NCBI GenBank assembly: GCA_965248735.1
Contig: OZ252146.1
Location: 2,294,001 to 2,358,000 of the forward strand
Length of the DNA stretch: 64,000 bases
DNA from: Aldehydirespirator sp965248735
GTDB lineage: Bacteria > Actinomycetota > Acidimicrobiia > Acidimicrobiales > Aldehydirespiratoraceae
Direction of reading: 5' to 3'
Shown here piece after piece: positions 15,895 to 25,385 of this stretch. The number at the start of each line of letters is the position of its first letter. Positions within the stretch are counted from its first letter, which is position 1. Both the position numbers and the translations under genes were made by a program. A model generated the notes under the pieces. That model did no database searches. It was not told the origin of the DNA and worked only from the letters and a program-made list of their open reading frames with translations.

Positions 15895-18693
15895 CTACGG
15901 ATGGGGGCTATTCGCGGTTGTCCCCGTGGCGGAGGCACGTGACAGAAGGTCTTCGAGAGCGTCGGATGGGAGACGTCCGGCTTGGGCCGCTTGAGCGAGT
16001 TGGCATCTCACCAGCCGGAAGGCCGGGTCCGCGCCCAGCAGCGGTTCGAGCCGCTCGACCTCTGACCGGGCCCAGCGACCGACGTCGCCGAAAGACTCCC
16101 GCCAACCGCGGCCCGCCAGAGCCGGCGGGCCGACGCGGGGCGCCGCCTCGTTCAGGAAACCGGCCGGCACCCGTACCCTGCACCCCCGCCCGCATGATCG
16201 GCACTTGGGGCTTGCGGTGAGACCGGCAACGTCGATGGTTCCTTGGCACGCCGGTTCTTTGTGCACCCACACCTCATAGGAGCGGTGCAACATCTGGTCG
16301 AATGCACGCCGGCTGGCGATGCTGCCCTCGGCGCGCTCTCGCACGAGCACGCGGCGCAAACCGACCCACGCCAGGCACTCCGGGGGGGTGCTCGTGTTCG
16401 GTCGGCTGGCCAGCAGTTGCATGTAGGTGTGGCGGCGCAGTGCGTCGCCGTCTCCGCTGCCTGCTCGAAGACCCACCAAGAACAGGGCCATGTGGGGCGC
16501 CGCGTCGGCCGCAGCGGCCCAGGCTCGGTAGTGGCCTTCGGCTTTGGCAACGGTGTCGGGCGAACAGCATGGCCACGAAGCCGCTTCCCCTGCGGGCGGG
16601 CGTGCCGAGTGGGACCCGTGTTCCTTGGCTGGCTCGACCTGGATGGTCTGTGGGTGTGGCTCATCCCTCGTCGACATGATTGCCTGTCCGCGCCGCAAGG
16701 TTCCGAGCAGGCTGGAACTGTCGTCGTCGAGGCCGATCGCCGCGGCAACTTCGGCCTGGTCGCCCGGGTGCACAACGCGATGAACCAGCTTGAGGTTCGT
16801 GTTGCGCAGGACGTCCGAGGAGACTTTGCCCGGGCTCTGGTCCACGACTATCACCTGCTGGCCGAAGCTGCGAACCTCTGCCAGCATTGCCGAGAGCAGC
16901 TCTGTCGACACCCGTGACGCGCTGCCGTGCTCGTCGTCGGGAGACGACTCTGGAATGTGGGGGATGACCCTGTGTGCTTCCTCCAGCACGAGCAGATGGC
17001 CGACCGGCTGCGTGGTGGGCTGGCAGCGGGCGCGGTTCCAGGCTGCGAGGACAAGGACGAGGACAATGAAGGAGCGTTCCTCATCGTCTGGGATGTCGGC
17101 GAGGGTGACCATGGTGGGCGCGTGGAACAGCGACTGCACCATGGTTGAGTCGGTCCAAGTGAACCGGTGGGCGCGAACCGGCGAAAGCAGGACGTTCAGG
17201 CGCGTCATCAGGGCGGCGAGGATGTTGGTGCGGGCTTCCGCCGCGTAGCCGAGGGAATCGACGAGCGGCCCGAGCGCGTCGCGCAGGTCGTGCAGATCGC
17301 TGCCCGCGGGGCCCCCAGGCTGCACCGACAGGGAGTCGAACAAGTGGGTCACGACGTACGGTGTGGGGCTGGGCATGGTGAACGCGCCCCGAAAGGCTTG
17401 CGCCACCCGAGCGACGTGGGCACGCGCGTCGGTGCCGGGCCAGGTCTCGAGCAAGTTCAATCGCAGCTCGCGGCCGCTCGCCACTGTGACGCCTCCCTCG
17501 AACAGCGCCGCGGCCTCGGAGTACTCGTCCTTGACCGGGTCGATCACGAGGAAGGGGATGCGATGCTTGTTCCACGCCTCCGACAGCACACGGTGCAGCG
17601 AGGTCGTCTTGCCGGAGCCGGTGGTCCCGGTGAAGAAGGCGTGCCCCTCCAGGTCGCCGACCCCGATTGAGGCCGAAGTGGGCTGACCCCAGTACCGGCC
17701 GAGAGTGATCGTGCGGCTGTCGGTGGATGGTCGGCGCCCTGACGGGGGCGGAAGTCGGACCCCGAGCCCAGGGATTCCAGCGCGCGGCGCCTCGAAGAGG
17801 GCGCCGACGTCGCGGCTGGTCAGCACCGATCGCGGAGGCGGTGCCCCTTGGCCGGTGCATTCCAGCGATGAGGTTGCGAACGTGCGTCCCGCGTCGGGCG
17901 GAATGGCGGAGCGCAGGGCACCGACGACGCTCCGAATCACGGCTGCATGGTTGCCCGCCACCCAGGTGTCGACGGTCCATAGGCCGTCGGCACGGCCTCG
18001 CACCGCGTGGGAGTGGAGTATCTCGATCCACGACTGCGCCCGACTCCACAACGGGGAGACCACAGTCGCTGTCTCGATGCCGGTGACGGCGCGGCTCACC
18101 GTGACTCTCGCGGCCGCGGCGTCGGCGAGTTTGAGCAGCGTCTCTGCGAACTCGTCGACCGCCTGGACGCTCACGCCGTCGAGTCGCCAGTGAACCAGCC
18201 AGTCCCCGTCGAGCCCTGCGAGCTGGTCGAGCGCGGTGGCAGGCCGAGCATCGGCAGGGCCGGAGTCTCGCAGCTCCCCCTGCAGCCGGTGGGTCAGGCC
18301 GAGCGCCTCCCAGTCGGCGCAAGGCGGCCTCTCCAGCGCGAGGTCACAGGAGGGAGCGAGCAGGGATCGTGCCCGGTGCCGCGACCGTTCGTCGTCGAAA
18401 CCAAGAAAGAGCTGGCTACCGGTCGTGTCCGCATGGTGAAGTAGGACCTCGACACTGGTCCTCGCGCCCGTCTGGGGGATGAGCATCTGCTCTAGAGGAG
18501 ACGGGACAAGGGGATCACGCACGGGAAGCGCCGCGATCCGGAGCCAATGTCTGGAGCGCATAGGCGGTCGAGGGCTGCATAGCCCACTCTTGAACTGGCC
18601 GTAGCTGAGGTCGAGGAGCAGTTGTTCCGGCGGTGAGTCTCCGACCCGCTCCGGAAGGCCATAGAGTTCGGCGACCGGTGCTTCCGCCATCAC
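15895..18693 (-). CDS. HerA/FtsK-like (DUF87-type) ATPase
   Basis: 932 residues. The first 340 residues are a family-specific region of unknown fold. The ATPase core follows: Walker A FTGTTGSGKTTSLHRVL near residue 355, then FLVIDPVKDEYSEAAALF, Walker B HLLVLEEAHRVIPHIPE near residue 568, and the sensor region VIVVDQSPGKVSSDVLRNTN. This arrangement is that of HerA-type hexameric DNA translocases. The C-terminal 200 residues include a possible zinc site, CRSCGRGC, preceded by CQGT. HerA proteins work with nucleases in DNA ends processing and in several phage-defence systems; no nuclease is recognisable here. It overlaps the upstream small gene by four bases (ATGA). Confidence 0.85.
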   Translation of the reverse strand: MMAEAPVAELYGLPERVGDSPPEQLLLDLSYGQFKSGLCSPRPPMRSRHWLRIAALPVRDPLVPSPLEQMLIPQTGARTSVEVLLHHADTTGSQLFLGFDDERSRHRARSLLAPSCDLALERPPCADWEALGLTHRLQGELRDSGPADARPATALDQLAGLDGDWLVHWRLDGVSVQAVDEFAETLLKLADAAAARVTVSRAVTGIETATVVSPLWSRAQSWIEILHSHAVRGRADGLWTVDTWVAGNHAAVIRSVVGALRSAIPPDAGRTFATSSLECTGQGAPPPRSVLTSRDVGALFEAPRAGIPGLGVRLPPPSGRRPSTDSRTITLGRYWGQPTSASIGVGDLEGHAFFTGTTGSGKTTSLHRVLSEAWNKHRIPFLVIDPVKDEYSEAAALFEGGVTVASGRELRLNLLETWPGTDARAHVARVAQAFRGAFTMPSPTPYVVTHLFDSLSVQPGGPAGSDLHDLRDALGPLVDSLGYAAEARTNILAALMTRLNVLLSPVRAHRFTWTDSTMVQSLFHAPTMVTLADIPDDEERSFIVLVLVLAAWNRARCQPTTQPVGHLLVLEEAHRVIPHIPESSPDDEHGSASRVSTELLSAMLAEVRSFGQQVIVVDQSPGKVSSDVLRNTNLKLVHRVVHPGDQAEVAAAIGLDDDSSSLLGTLRRGQAIMSTRDEPHPQTIQVEPAKEHGSHSARPPAGEAASWPCCSPDTVAKAEGHYRAWAAAADAAPHMALFLVGLRAGSGDGDALRRHTYMQLLASRPNTSTPPECLAWVGLRRVLVRERAEGSIASRRAFDQMLHRSYEVWVHKEPACQGTIDVAGLTASPKCRSCGRGCRVRVPAGFLNEAAPRVGPPALAGRGWRESFGDVGRWARSEVERLEPLLGADPAFRLVRCQLAQAAQAGRLPSDALEDLLSRASATGTTANSPHP

Positions 18694-18899
18694 GCTTGGA
18701 GCCGCGCTATCAGGGGCATTGTCCCATCAATCCCTGCACTACTTCCGCGGCTGGGATCTCCTACTGACTTGAATGTCTCGCAACCCCACGAGTCAATCCG
18801 ACCGGAAGACTCACCCTTCAAGATGACGCGGTCTGCGGCATGAGTCGTCTCTGAGAGTTCAGCGCCAGCATGTTCCACAAGTACGGGCGTATCGCTCAT
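18690..18899 (-). CDS. Small operon protein of unknown function (69 aa)
   Basis: 69 residues with no recognisable motif or membrane segment; the sequence has ETTHAADRVILKGESSGRID and ends GTMPLIARLQA. The reason to accept it is its position: its ATG overlaps the stop of the upstream gene by four bases (ATGA), and its stop overlaps the start of the HerA gene in the same way. Such double coupling is unlikely by chance. It could be a HerA accessory peptide or only a coupling leader. Confidence 0.55.
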   Translation of the reverse strand: MSDTPVLVEHAGAELSETTHAADRVILKGESSGRIDSWGCETFKSVGDPSRGSSAGIDGTMPLIARLQA

Positions 18900-19753
18900 A
18901 GGACTATCGATAGTAGAAGAAACACCATCAGGACCACAGCGATGACATACAGAAGCGTCACACCCTTGGATGTTCGGGCCGCGGCAGGGATATAGGGCCT
19001 TATGATTGTGCCGGAATCAACATGCGTGACCGTTGTTACGTTGAGCACGTTGGTGTGCCGCGAAAGGCGTCCATGGACCGTAACCCGGTCTCCGACACTG
19101 ATAGATCCGCCTCGTAACTCGCCACGCAACGCGCAATGCCGGGTTGTGCCGTCGTCGACCTGGAGGCGAAACGGAGTGATGGGTATGTGCAAGGGGTCGA
19201 GACGTTGCCCGGAGCGCCGGCCGGAATGCAACGACATCATCGCCATCGGTCGGGAGAACAAGAACATGAGCAGGAAGCCGAGGGCGCGGATCGGTGCCAG
19301 CAGGCATCCTCTGGCAGCACCCCGCGCCAGGCTCTCCGCGCGGCGGTCGACGGTTTCGATCTGCTGCGGCAGGATCTCCGTGACGCGGCCGGAGACTGTA
19401 GTGCCCGGCATCAGGCCTGAACTGTCGGCAGTTGTGGAGGCCGAGTCGGCCGGGCTGCCCGACGTGGTGTGGGTGCCGTCGCCAGTGGCGCGCCGACGGG
19501 GCGGGTCACTCCCGCTCCCTGCCGTCGAGGCTGAAGTCGGGGAACGCGGAGCATCGCTGGGGCTGGCAGGTGGCACGGAGCCAGGATCGGTGGATGCGGA
19601 ATCGGTCATGTTCGCACGCCGATGGCCGCCGTCGCCTCGCGCCCGCCCGTCGGAATCAGCCTGCCCGGGCGAGCGCCAGTGGCACACTCCGCAGCGTTGA
19701 GGAACCCGCGAGTCCAGTGTGCGCCCACATCGAGGGCAAGTCTCAAAGATCAA
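18896..19753 (-). CDS. Zinc-ribbon membrane-anchored protein
   Basis: 285 residues when started at the TTG at 19753, which has AGGAG seven bases upstream overlapping the stop of the preceding gene; an ATG at 19855 would run far into that gene and is rejected. The N-terminus is a zinc ribbon (FETCPRCGRTLDSRVPQRCG then VCHW). A long Ser/Thr/Pro-rich disordered linker follows (residues 25-140). Then come a hydrophobic segment (LAPIRALGFLLMFLFSRPMA), a beta-rich region with GGSISVGDRVTVHGRL that resembles an OB-like fold, and a C-terminal transmembrane helix (VTLLYVIAVVLMVFLLLSIV). It may tether the system to the membrane; the ribbon suggests a sensor or adaptor. Confidence 0.65.
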   Translation of the reverse strand: MIFETCPRCGRTLDSRVPQRCGVCHWRSPGQADSDGRARGDGGHRRANMTDSASTDPGSVPPASPSDAPRSPTSASTAGSGSDPPRRRATGDGTHTTSGSPADSASTTADSSGLMPGTTVSGRVTEILPQQIETVDRRAESLARGAARGCLLAPIRALGFLLMFLFSRPMAMMSLHSGRRSGQRLDPLHIPITPFRLQVDDGTTRHCALRGELRGGSISVGDRVTVHGRLSRHTNVLNVTTVTHVDSGTIIRPYIPAAARTSKGVTLLYVIAVVLMVFLLLSIVL

Positions 19754-19763
19754 GACCGTGCTC

Positions 19764-19979
19764 CTATGCGTCCCAGGGGAAGGGGACAGACCGTGCGATG
19801 GAGTTCTGCACGTCCAGGATGCGGCCCCACCAGTCATCCAAGAGGTCAGGACCATTGCTGTCCGACGTCCACCACACGATGAGAGCGACCGTCAGCACAA
19901 TGACGAACCCGACGTGTAGCGCGCTCCAACAACGACGGAGCACCTTGTAGAGGGGCGGAGGCGGAGGGTCCGGGTTCAT
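19764..19979 (-). CDS. Small single-pass membrane protein (71 aa)
   Basis: 71 residues: a proline-rich start (MNPDPPPPPLYKVLRRC), one clear transmembrane helix (residues 21-41, ALHVGFVIVLTVALIVWW) and an acidic amphipathic tail. The ATG overlaps the stop of the GTPase gene by four bases, and its own stop carries the ribosome-binding site of the next gene. The function is unknown; in this operon it is the second of three membrane-associated products. Confidence 0.65.
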   Translation of the reverse strand: MNPDPPPPPLYKVLRRCWSALHVGFVIVLTVALIVWWTSDSNGPDLLDDWWGRILDVQNSIARSVPFPWDA

Positions 19980-21763
19980 GCTGGCTTCTCGGTCTCATCG
20001 GGCGGCGCATTCTCGTCTCGCCCAGGTCGATCTTGGGTTGGTGCCGCCTGGCGTGGCAGGTCTAGCCCCGCTGAGGTCTGAGTTCCATAGAGTGATGCGA
20101 TGAACGACACCGGACGAAGCGGATGGACTGTGCTGTCTTCGGGCAACCTGGACATGGAATCGACCATGAAGTAGACGACACGCTCGAAGTCCAGTTCCAT
20201 GCGCTTCACCAAACGATCCTCGCCAGATGCCATCAGCCATTCGCGAATCGACTCTGAACGAGTCGAGCCCATGAAGACGATGGAGACTTCGCGCAGGACA
20301 TCGGCCTTCGTGAGCACTAATCCAAGGGCTCGTTTGTGAAGGGGGACGCTCTCGTTTCGCATCCGATCCACGGCTGATGAGTAGGCGTCAATTGCCTTGC
20401 CTGGCGCCACCTGCACCGGTAGCCGAGAATCCATTCGCTCGAGGCGGGCGCGACAATGGTCGAGAGCGAGGGGATCTACCACGAAGAGGAGCGCCAACGC
20501 ATTGTCCAGATACCTCAGACTCGATGTCGATTCCCAGCTACTGAAGTGTTGGCCAGCGGCGTCGATAAAGTGCATCTCGACCGACCGCCTTCTCGACCTT
20601 TTTGTCATGAAGTCATACACGAGGGGGCTATGTGCAACACTCGTATTGGGCATTGAACTGCCTACGTCTAGGACACTTGTGAAGTTATTCAAGCCGTTAC
20701 TGGCCAATCGAGAAAGTGGTACCAACTCTCCTCCATCGGCCGAGAGTCTTGTTGACAGATGAGCCATAGCCGAACCTAGCAGATGAGTCTTGCCTGCGTT
20801 CGATTCACCAATCACGGGAACAAGGAACGTTCGACGCGTTCCTGCACCTTCGGATTGCGGCGTGTCACAAGTCGGACACCTTACGGTCATCCCTCGGCTA
20901 GCTCGGAGGACCGTTGTCGGTAGGTTGCTTCCGCACTCACACCGTCTAGAAATTACACCCAATCGCGTAGCACGAATATCCCGATGCACTACTGGACAGT
21001 CGGCATCGGTGCATTCGTAGCTTGGAACTCGAGTCTCAGCGTAGCACTGCGTGCATACCATAGAGGCCCTTCGTCGGGTAAGGGCAAACCAGCCGATCGC
21101 TTGAAATGCCGATTGAAAAATACGTTGTCCTATAGTAATCGTCAGTCCGATGGCAATCATTACCACTGTCCAAATGAGTAGGGACATGGCTATACCCAAG
21201 AAAACAGCTAGGAAAGGGCCTATCATGATAGCAAATCGAATGAAGTCGACTATTCCCTTGCTGTATTGCCTTGAGGTCTTCTTGGCAGCAGCGGTATGCG
21301 GTCCTGGTGTTGGTACATTCCCGCCAGAGAGATCGCCTACCATAGCGGGTCCCAACAGCAGCCTGCCTGTCTTCCTGAGCCAATGCAAGACTTCGAGACG
21401 CACGGCATTCACATCGCTTTTGGCTTGAAATGGAATGTACGTCGGCCAAGCCCTATCCCATCCATAGTGCTCTGCAGGTCCGCTCGGATTTGAACGGAAT
21501 ACATGGCCAGTGGCGACACGATCGGGCGTGAGCAGGACAGGTGACGATGCGCTCCGTCCAGTGAGAACCGCCAGCGGAATCCATGTGCCTAGTCCGCCGC
21601 CTACAACGACTGCCGTTGTCGCAACAACAAGATACGTTGTTACGACAATCGCAAGCAGTCGAACGAGTAGTGCTACCACTATCCAAACGGCAAATACGAC
21701 AGCCGCCGCAACGATAGCTATGGCAACAATGGACCAAAAACATCCACTGAGATCATCATCCAT
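19976..21763 (-). CDS. Membrane-anchored zinc-ribbon P-loop GTPase (double-GTPase type)
   Basis: 595 residues. Two hydrophobic stretches at the N-terminus (residues 8-65) and one at about 180-215 suggest membrane anchoring. A cluster of CxxC pairs follows (CTQC, CTDADC, CECG, CPTC), forming one or two zinc ribbons. The GTPase core comes next: P-loop GESNAGKTHLLGS near residue 318, a DxxG-like switch in FIDAAGQHFSSWES, and a base-specificity motif TKAD in LVLTKADVL. This arrangement matches one of the paired TRAFAC-type GTPases (DO-GTPase families) described next to GAP1 proteins. It overlaps the GAP1 gene by 8 bp. The coding sequence is markedly poorer in G+C than the genes to its left. Confidence 0.75.
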   Translation of the reverse strand: MDDDLSGCFWSIVAIAIVAAAVVFAVWIVVALLVRLLAIVVTTYLVVATTAVVVGGGLGTWIPLAVLTGRSASSPVLLTPDRVATGHVFRSNPSGPAEHYGWDRAWPTYIPFQAKSDVNAVRLEVLHWLRKTGRLLLGPAMVGDLSGGNVPTPGPHTAAAKKTSRQYSKGIVDFIRFAIMIGPFLAVFLGIAMSLLIWTVVMIAIGLTITIGQRIFQSAFQAIGWFALTRRRASMVCTQCYAETRVPSYECTDADCPVVHRDIRATRLGVISRRCECGSNLPTTVLRASRGMTVRCPTCDTPQSEGAGTRRTFLVPVIGESNAGKTHLLGSAMAHLSTRLSADGGELVPLSRLASNGLNNFTSVLDVGSSMPNTSVAHSPLVYDFMTKRSRRRSVEMHFIDAAGQHFSSWESTSSLRYLDNALALLFVVDPLALDHCRARLERMDSRLPVQVAPGKAIDAYSSAVDRMRNESVPLHKRALGLVLTKADVLREVSIVFMGSTRSESIREWLMASGEDRLVKRMELDFERVVYFMVDSMSRLPEDSTVHPLRPVSFIASLYGTQTSAGLDLPRQAAPTQDRPGRDENAPPDETEKPA

Positions 21764-24185
21764 TGCTGCGGTCCTTGGGAGCGGCGCGAGAAGTGGCTTT
21801 TCTCCATTCTCTACGTTGAAATCGTTCGCGCAAGGGCGTCACTGTCTTGAGCATGCTTCCAAATTTCGCAGCAAATGAATCATCGAGGGATTCTCCAACG
21901 AGCATCACCGTAGCCCGGTTGCGTGGGTCGTACCACCAGTCCTTCAATGCAAGTGCGATTGCCTCACGAAGATCTGCTGGGCAGCCAGGGTGCAACCACA
22001 TAAGTGTGGAAACATACACTGCATCGATCGGATCAATCGTGAGTCTGTCGGATAGAGATTCCAAAATGGGATGACGCCAGTCAATTTGGTGTAGGTTCAA
22101 AATGGCTGCCGACGTCTCGACGTCATGGCATTCCATAGCGAGCTTCGCGATGGTCCGATGTCTCAAGATGATCGCTCGGCGACAATGAGACGCGATTCTC
22201 TGAAGAAATGCATTTGGGTGCAGAAGTCTATGATCGACACTGGCTGCTTGGATGCTCCACCGCACAATGTCTTCGCTTTCGCTCATCAATTTTCTAGTGG
22301 ATTCGGTGAGGCCATCCGGTTGGAGTTGAATCAGAAGGTCCACGAGCACAACGATGCACGAAGCGTCTCCAGAACTTGTGAGGCGCTGGGTGACGATCCC
22401 TTCAATGACAGCGGCTAGGCTTGGCTCAATTGTGTCGTGAACCCGAAGCCATAGGTCGAGAAGCGGGATGTCGAGCAGATTGCTAAACCCAAAAAATGCG
22501 TCCCATGAAGTGGGCGCACAGTGTGAAACGTACCGTTCGAATTCCTGCCGTCGAGCGGGGGTATCGAGTTTGGCGAGCTTACCGGCGAGAAGCCACGGAA
22601 ACAGTGGATTGTCAGGAGTGAAGACTTCGGGAACGTTCGCTGCCCAGTCCCATACTCCCGCCCGCAGTTGTGCGACCACCTCTGAACGCTGAGTGCCGTA
22701 GAGTCGGGAAGACAGCGTGTCGCATACGGCCATTCGGACGCATTCGGTGTGCAGCCACGAGGTGTGTTGGCGTTCGAGCTTTGGATTGGATACCCAGAGT
22801 TGGCCGAGTCGTTCGATAGATGAATGCACCAGTTCGTGAGAGAGTTCGGTATTTAGCCATCGTGCGAGCGAAAACATATCGGACAGCACGTCATCAGGCG
22901 AATCGTCGACGATTGTGGCCAACAACCTCGCGGCGTGGCTACGCGCATCTTGATCGGGCCAGTCGATGGTCGGTGGCACGCCTTCGACCGCGAACGTCCG
23001 GGCCCATACAGAGGACGCCACCGTAGATAATGCCGAGACTTCAAGCGCAGCCAATGTGCACCCAGTCATCAATTCATTTTGGTCGCATTCGTGTAGTGCG
23101 ACGATCGCGCGGAGGAGTAGCTCAATAGTCGCGTCATCACTCGCATCAAATTCGTGCACAGCATCGACCAAAGAGGGTCCAAAAGTGGAAAGATCGGCGC
23201 TCTGTTGATGCCTTGCAAGTGCCTCCAATACAGCAGCAGCTGCAGGAGCAGGACTGCGAACGTGTCGACTGTTCAGAACGACTCTCTCGGCGGCGATGAC
23301 AGCGACGTCTGGGGACAACAGGTTCTGCCAGCGCCGGCTGACCTGAACCGCTCTCAGTGCCTGCAACGGATCGGCCTGAAGGAACCAACGCGCATAGACG
23401 TGAGCCGTCTCATCCGTTTCAACTGCGGTACCTTGAAAGGAGCGGAGATCAAACCAGTTGGCCTCGGAGGGGATGGGTTGTTCCAACAGATCAGGGTCGG
23501 TTCCAACAATATCGAACCGCGCATCAGCTACTGGCCTATTGCTGAAGGCATAGAAGCTAGTCGACAACGCTGTGTCGCGATCCAAGAAAAGTGTTCCAAC
23601 CGTTATCCACTGCGCGATAACTTGGAGATCGGTGTGAAGAAGAACGAGGCGCGTTCTCGGCTTGTGAGATGCTTGCTCGACCATTGTCAGGAAACTGGGA
23701 AGAGCATCAACAGCCGCCGTTGATGCTGCAACTAGGTACTGCAAGGCGGAGAGTCCGAAAGAGTCGCTGACCGACAGCGGAGCCGTGAGCGATGGCAAGG
23801 TCGTGGTCGGTGACTTCTGTAGCGTCCAGACTGATGCGCCAAAGAGCTGCGCTGGAAGATGACTGACAAAGTCGTTGGCGTCATGGGTAACAATACAATG
23901 TGTGACTTGATTACCCGACCGTCCATCAGCCATGCGGCCCAGGTACCTTCCCCGGGCTACGATGAATCTGTCCTCTACCGCCAGGTATGCGAACGATTGA
24001 GGAAACTCCTCGTTCTCGAGTCTACGCTGAACGAGTGAGTGTGGCACGACATACAGGACATTACGAGCGAGTGCCTCATCTTCTTGATCGGTATCATCAC
24101 TGACTGCATAAAACTGAAACCCTGTACGAAAGTGAATCGATTCTTCGCGAGATGCATCCGTATAGATAAGGCTGGCGAAACTCAC
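21756..24185 (-). CDS. GAP1-like (GTPase-associated protein 1) large protein
   Basis: 809 residues starting at a GTG. The N-terminus (SLIYTDASREESIHFRTGFQ then FYAVSDDT and, later, QSFAYLAVEDRFIVARGRYL) fits the N-terminal domain of the GTPase-associated protein 1 families, which open with a (Y/H)T..GF(Q/R)..A.S pattern. The rest is an alpha-helical array without catalytic motifs. In known systems this protein sits between or beside the two GTPase genes and is thought to link GTPase state to an effector. Here too it lies exactly between the two GTPase genes, overlapping one by 8 bp. The family assignment is by eye from the first 100 residues; the remainder I cannot identify. Confidence 0.6.
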   Translation of the reverse strand: MSFASLIYTDASREESIHFRTGFQFYAVSDDTDQEDEALARNVLYVVPHSLVQRRLENEEFPQSFAYLAVEDRFIVARGRYLGRMADGRSGNQVTHCIVTHDANDFVSHLPAQLFGASVWTLQKSPTTTLPSLTAPLSVSDSFGLSALQYLVAASTAAVDALPSFLTMVEQASHKPRTRLVLLHTDLQVIAQWITVGTLFLDRDTALSTSFYAFSNRPVADARFDIVGTDPDLLEQPIPSEANWFDLRSFQGTAVETDETAHVYARWFLQADPLQALRAVQVSRRWQNLLSPDVAVIAAERVVLNSRHVRSPAPAAAAVLEALARHQQSADLSTFGPSLVDAVHEFDASDDATIELLLRAIVALHECDQNELMTGCTLAALEVSALSTVASSVWARTFAVEGVPPTIDWPDQDARSHAARLLATIVDDSPDDVLSDMFSLARWLNTELSHELVHSSIERLGQLWVSNPKLERQHTSWLHTECVRMAVCDTLSSRLYGTQRSEVVAQLRAGVWDWAANVPEVFTPDNPLFPWLLAGKLAKLDTPARRQEFERYVSHCAPTSWDAFFGFSNLLDIPLLDLWLRVHDTIEPSLAAVIEGIVTQRLTSSGDASCIVVLVDLLIQLQPDGLTESTRKLMSESEDIVRWSIQAASVDHRLLHPNAFLQRIASHCRRAIILRHRTIAKLAMECHDVETSAAILNLHQIDWRHPILESLSDRLTIDPIDAVYVSTLMWLHPGCPADLREAIALALKDWWYDPRNRATVMLVGESLDDSFAAKFGSMLKTVTPLRERFQRREWRKATSRAAPKDRSNG

Positions 24186-24203
24186 AATCGGCCCTCAGAC
24201 TGT

Positions 24204-25376
24204 TTACCTTGAAACTAGACTATCTCGTCTTCGAGCCTTGGAAATCACGCCATGCTTGAACATGAGCCACAGCAAGGGTTCTGCCACCCGACGCGAATTG
24301 ATTTGTGATCCTCGTACGGTGCTACTGCCATAGTCAGGTTCCGCACCCAAGGCTGAGACTGCAAAGAATCGAAATGTCTTGAAATTCTGATCCAAAGCGG
24401 TAAGAACAGGACCGCCACCCCAGTCATCGACTAAGCCCTGCAGATGATGGTGAAGTTCGGTAGCGTCGTGGTCGTCAAATCCTGGGGAATCAGGTTCGGT
24501 ACGACGGAGTAGTCCAGTTGAGTCAGTGTCGTTCCAGAAGGAGTCGAGTTTCGTCAACACGACAGCTAGAGGGCGACGCAGATGCTTCTTGGCAGAAAGC
24601 TGCTCTTCTTGGCGGAGGATGACAATGAGTGGTGCGAGCACATCCATCGGACGGGTAGGTTCGGTAGCTAGTTTGGATAGGCCAGGAAAGTTCGGAAATC
24701 CAAAAGGATCCAACAGCAAGATGAGACCGTCCGTCGTACCTATGTACCTCCGTTCGCGCATACTCGCTTGGGATAGTAGTTCCTCGCCTGATGCGTCATT
24801 GAAGGACAAGAAGCCTACTGAAGCACCAGGGTTCTTACGCCATGCGAGAATCGCAGGCGTATCATTGCCGCGGATGATCGGATTGGTTGCGGGTGGCAAG
24901 GAACCGTTGGTCCGGTTCATTCCATCATAATAGCTCCTCAACAGGTTGAAGGTCTCGTCTTTCTCTCGCTCGATCACGGTATGAACGGTTGCACCGAACC
25001 GCTTGTCAGCTATAATGTCAAGTTCGCCGCAGAGGACGGAGAGCAAGACCGTCTTTCCAGAGCCTCGGACGCCTACGATTCCAAAGAGTGGTGACGGAAC
25101 CTCGCCAAAGTGAGGCGGTAGAGCAGAATGGCATGTTTGGCAGGCAAGGATTAGAGCCTTGCCTCCGCAATGTGGACAGGTTCCGTCAGAATTCTTTGGA
25201 AAGGTGGGCATAGCCCTTTCCTCGGCAAGCAACCCCAATGCGTCCTGGCGTTGACGATCGGGCCGTTTAGTACACTGCGTCTTACCGGGGGCGGGGTGGC
25301 TGCCGTTACATTGGCGATGTATGGCCCGAGGATCTATGCGATCATAGCAGAAGGGGCAGGCAACGGTACGTGGCAT
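24204..25376 (-). CDS. Zinc-ribbon P-loop GTPase (second member of the pair)
   Basis: 390 residues, soluble. Two zinc ribbons open the protein (CPFC..C..C near residues 7-35 and CPHCGGKALILACQTC near 67). The GTPase domain follows: P-loop GVRGSGKTVLLSVL near residue 105, a switch-like FNDASGEELLSQ near 195, and TKLD in AVVLTKLDSF near 277 for guanine recognition. This is the soluble partner of the membrane GTPase at 19976, and the two surround the GAP1-like gene. Paired GTPases of this type are proposed to set an activation threshold in conflict systems. Nine bases separate it from the upstream large gene. Lower G+C than the flanks. Confidence 0.75.
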   Translation of the reverse strand: MPRTVACPFCYDRIDPRAIHRQCNGSHPAPGKTQCTKRPDRQRQDALGLLAEERAMPTFPKNSDGTCPHCGGKALILACQTCHSALPPHFGEVPSPLFGIVGVRGSGKTVLLSVLCGELDIIADKRFGATVHTVIEREKDETFNLLRSYYDGMNRTNGSLPPATNPIIRGNDTPAILAWRKNPGASVGFLSFNDASGEELLSQASMRERRYIGTTDGLILLLDPFGFPNFPGLSKLATEPTRPMDVLAPLIVILRQEEQLSAKKHLRRPLAVVLTKLDSFWNDTDSTGLLRRTEPDSPGFDDHDATELHHHLQGLVDDWGGGPVLTALDQNFKTFRFFAVSALGAEPDYGSSTVRGSQINSRRVAEPLLWLMFKHGVISKARRRDSLVSR

Positions 25377-25385
25377 GACAGGAAA

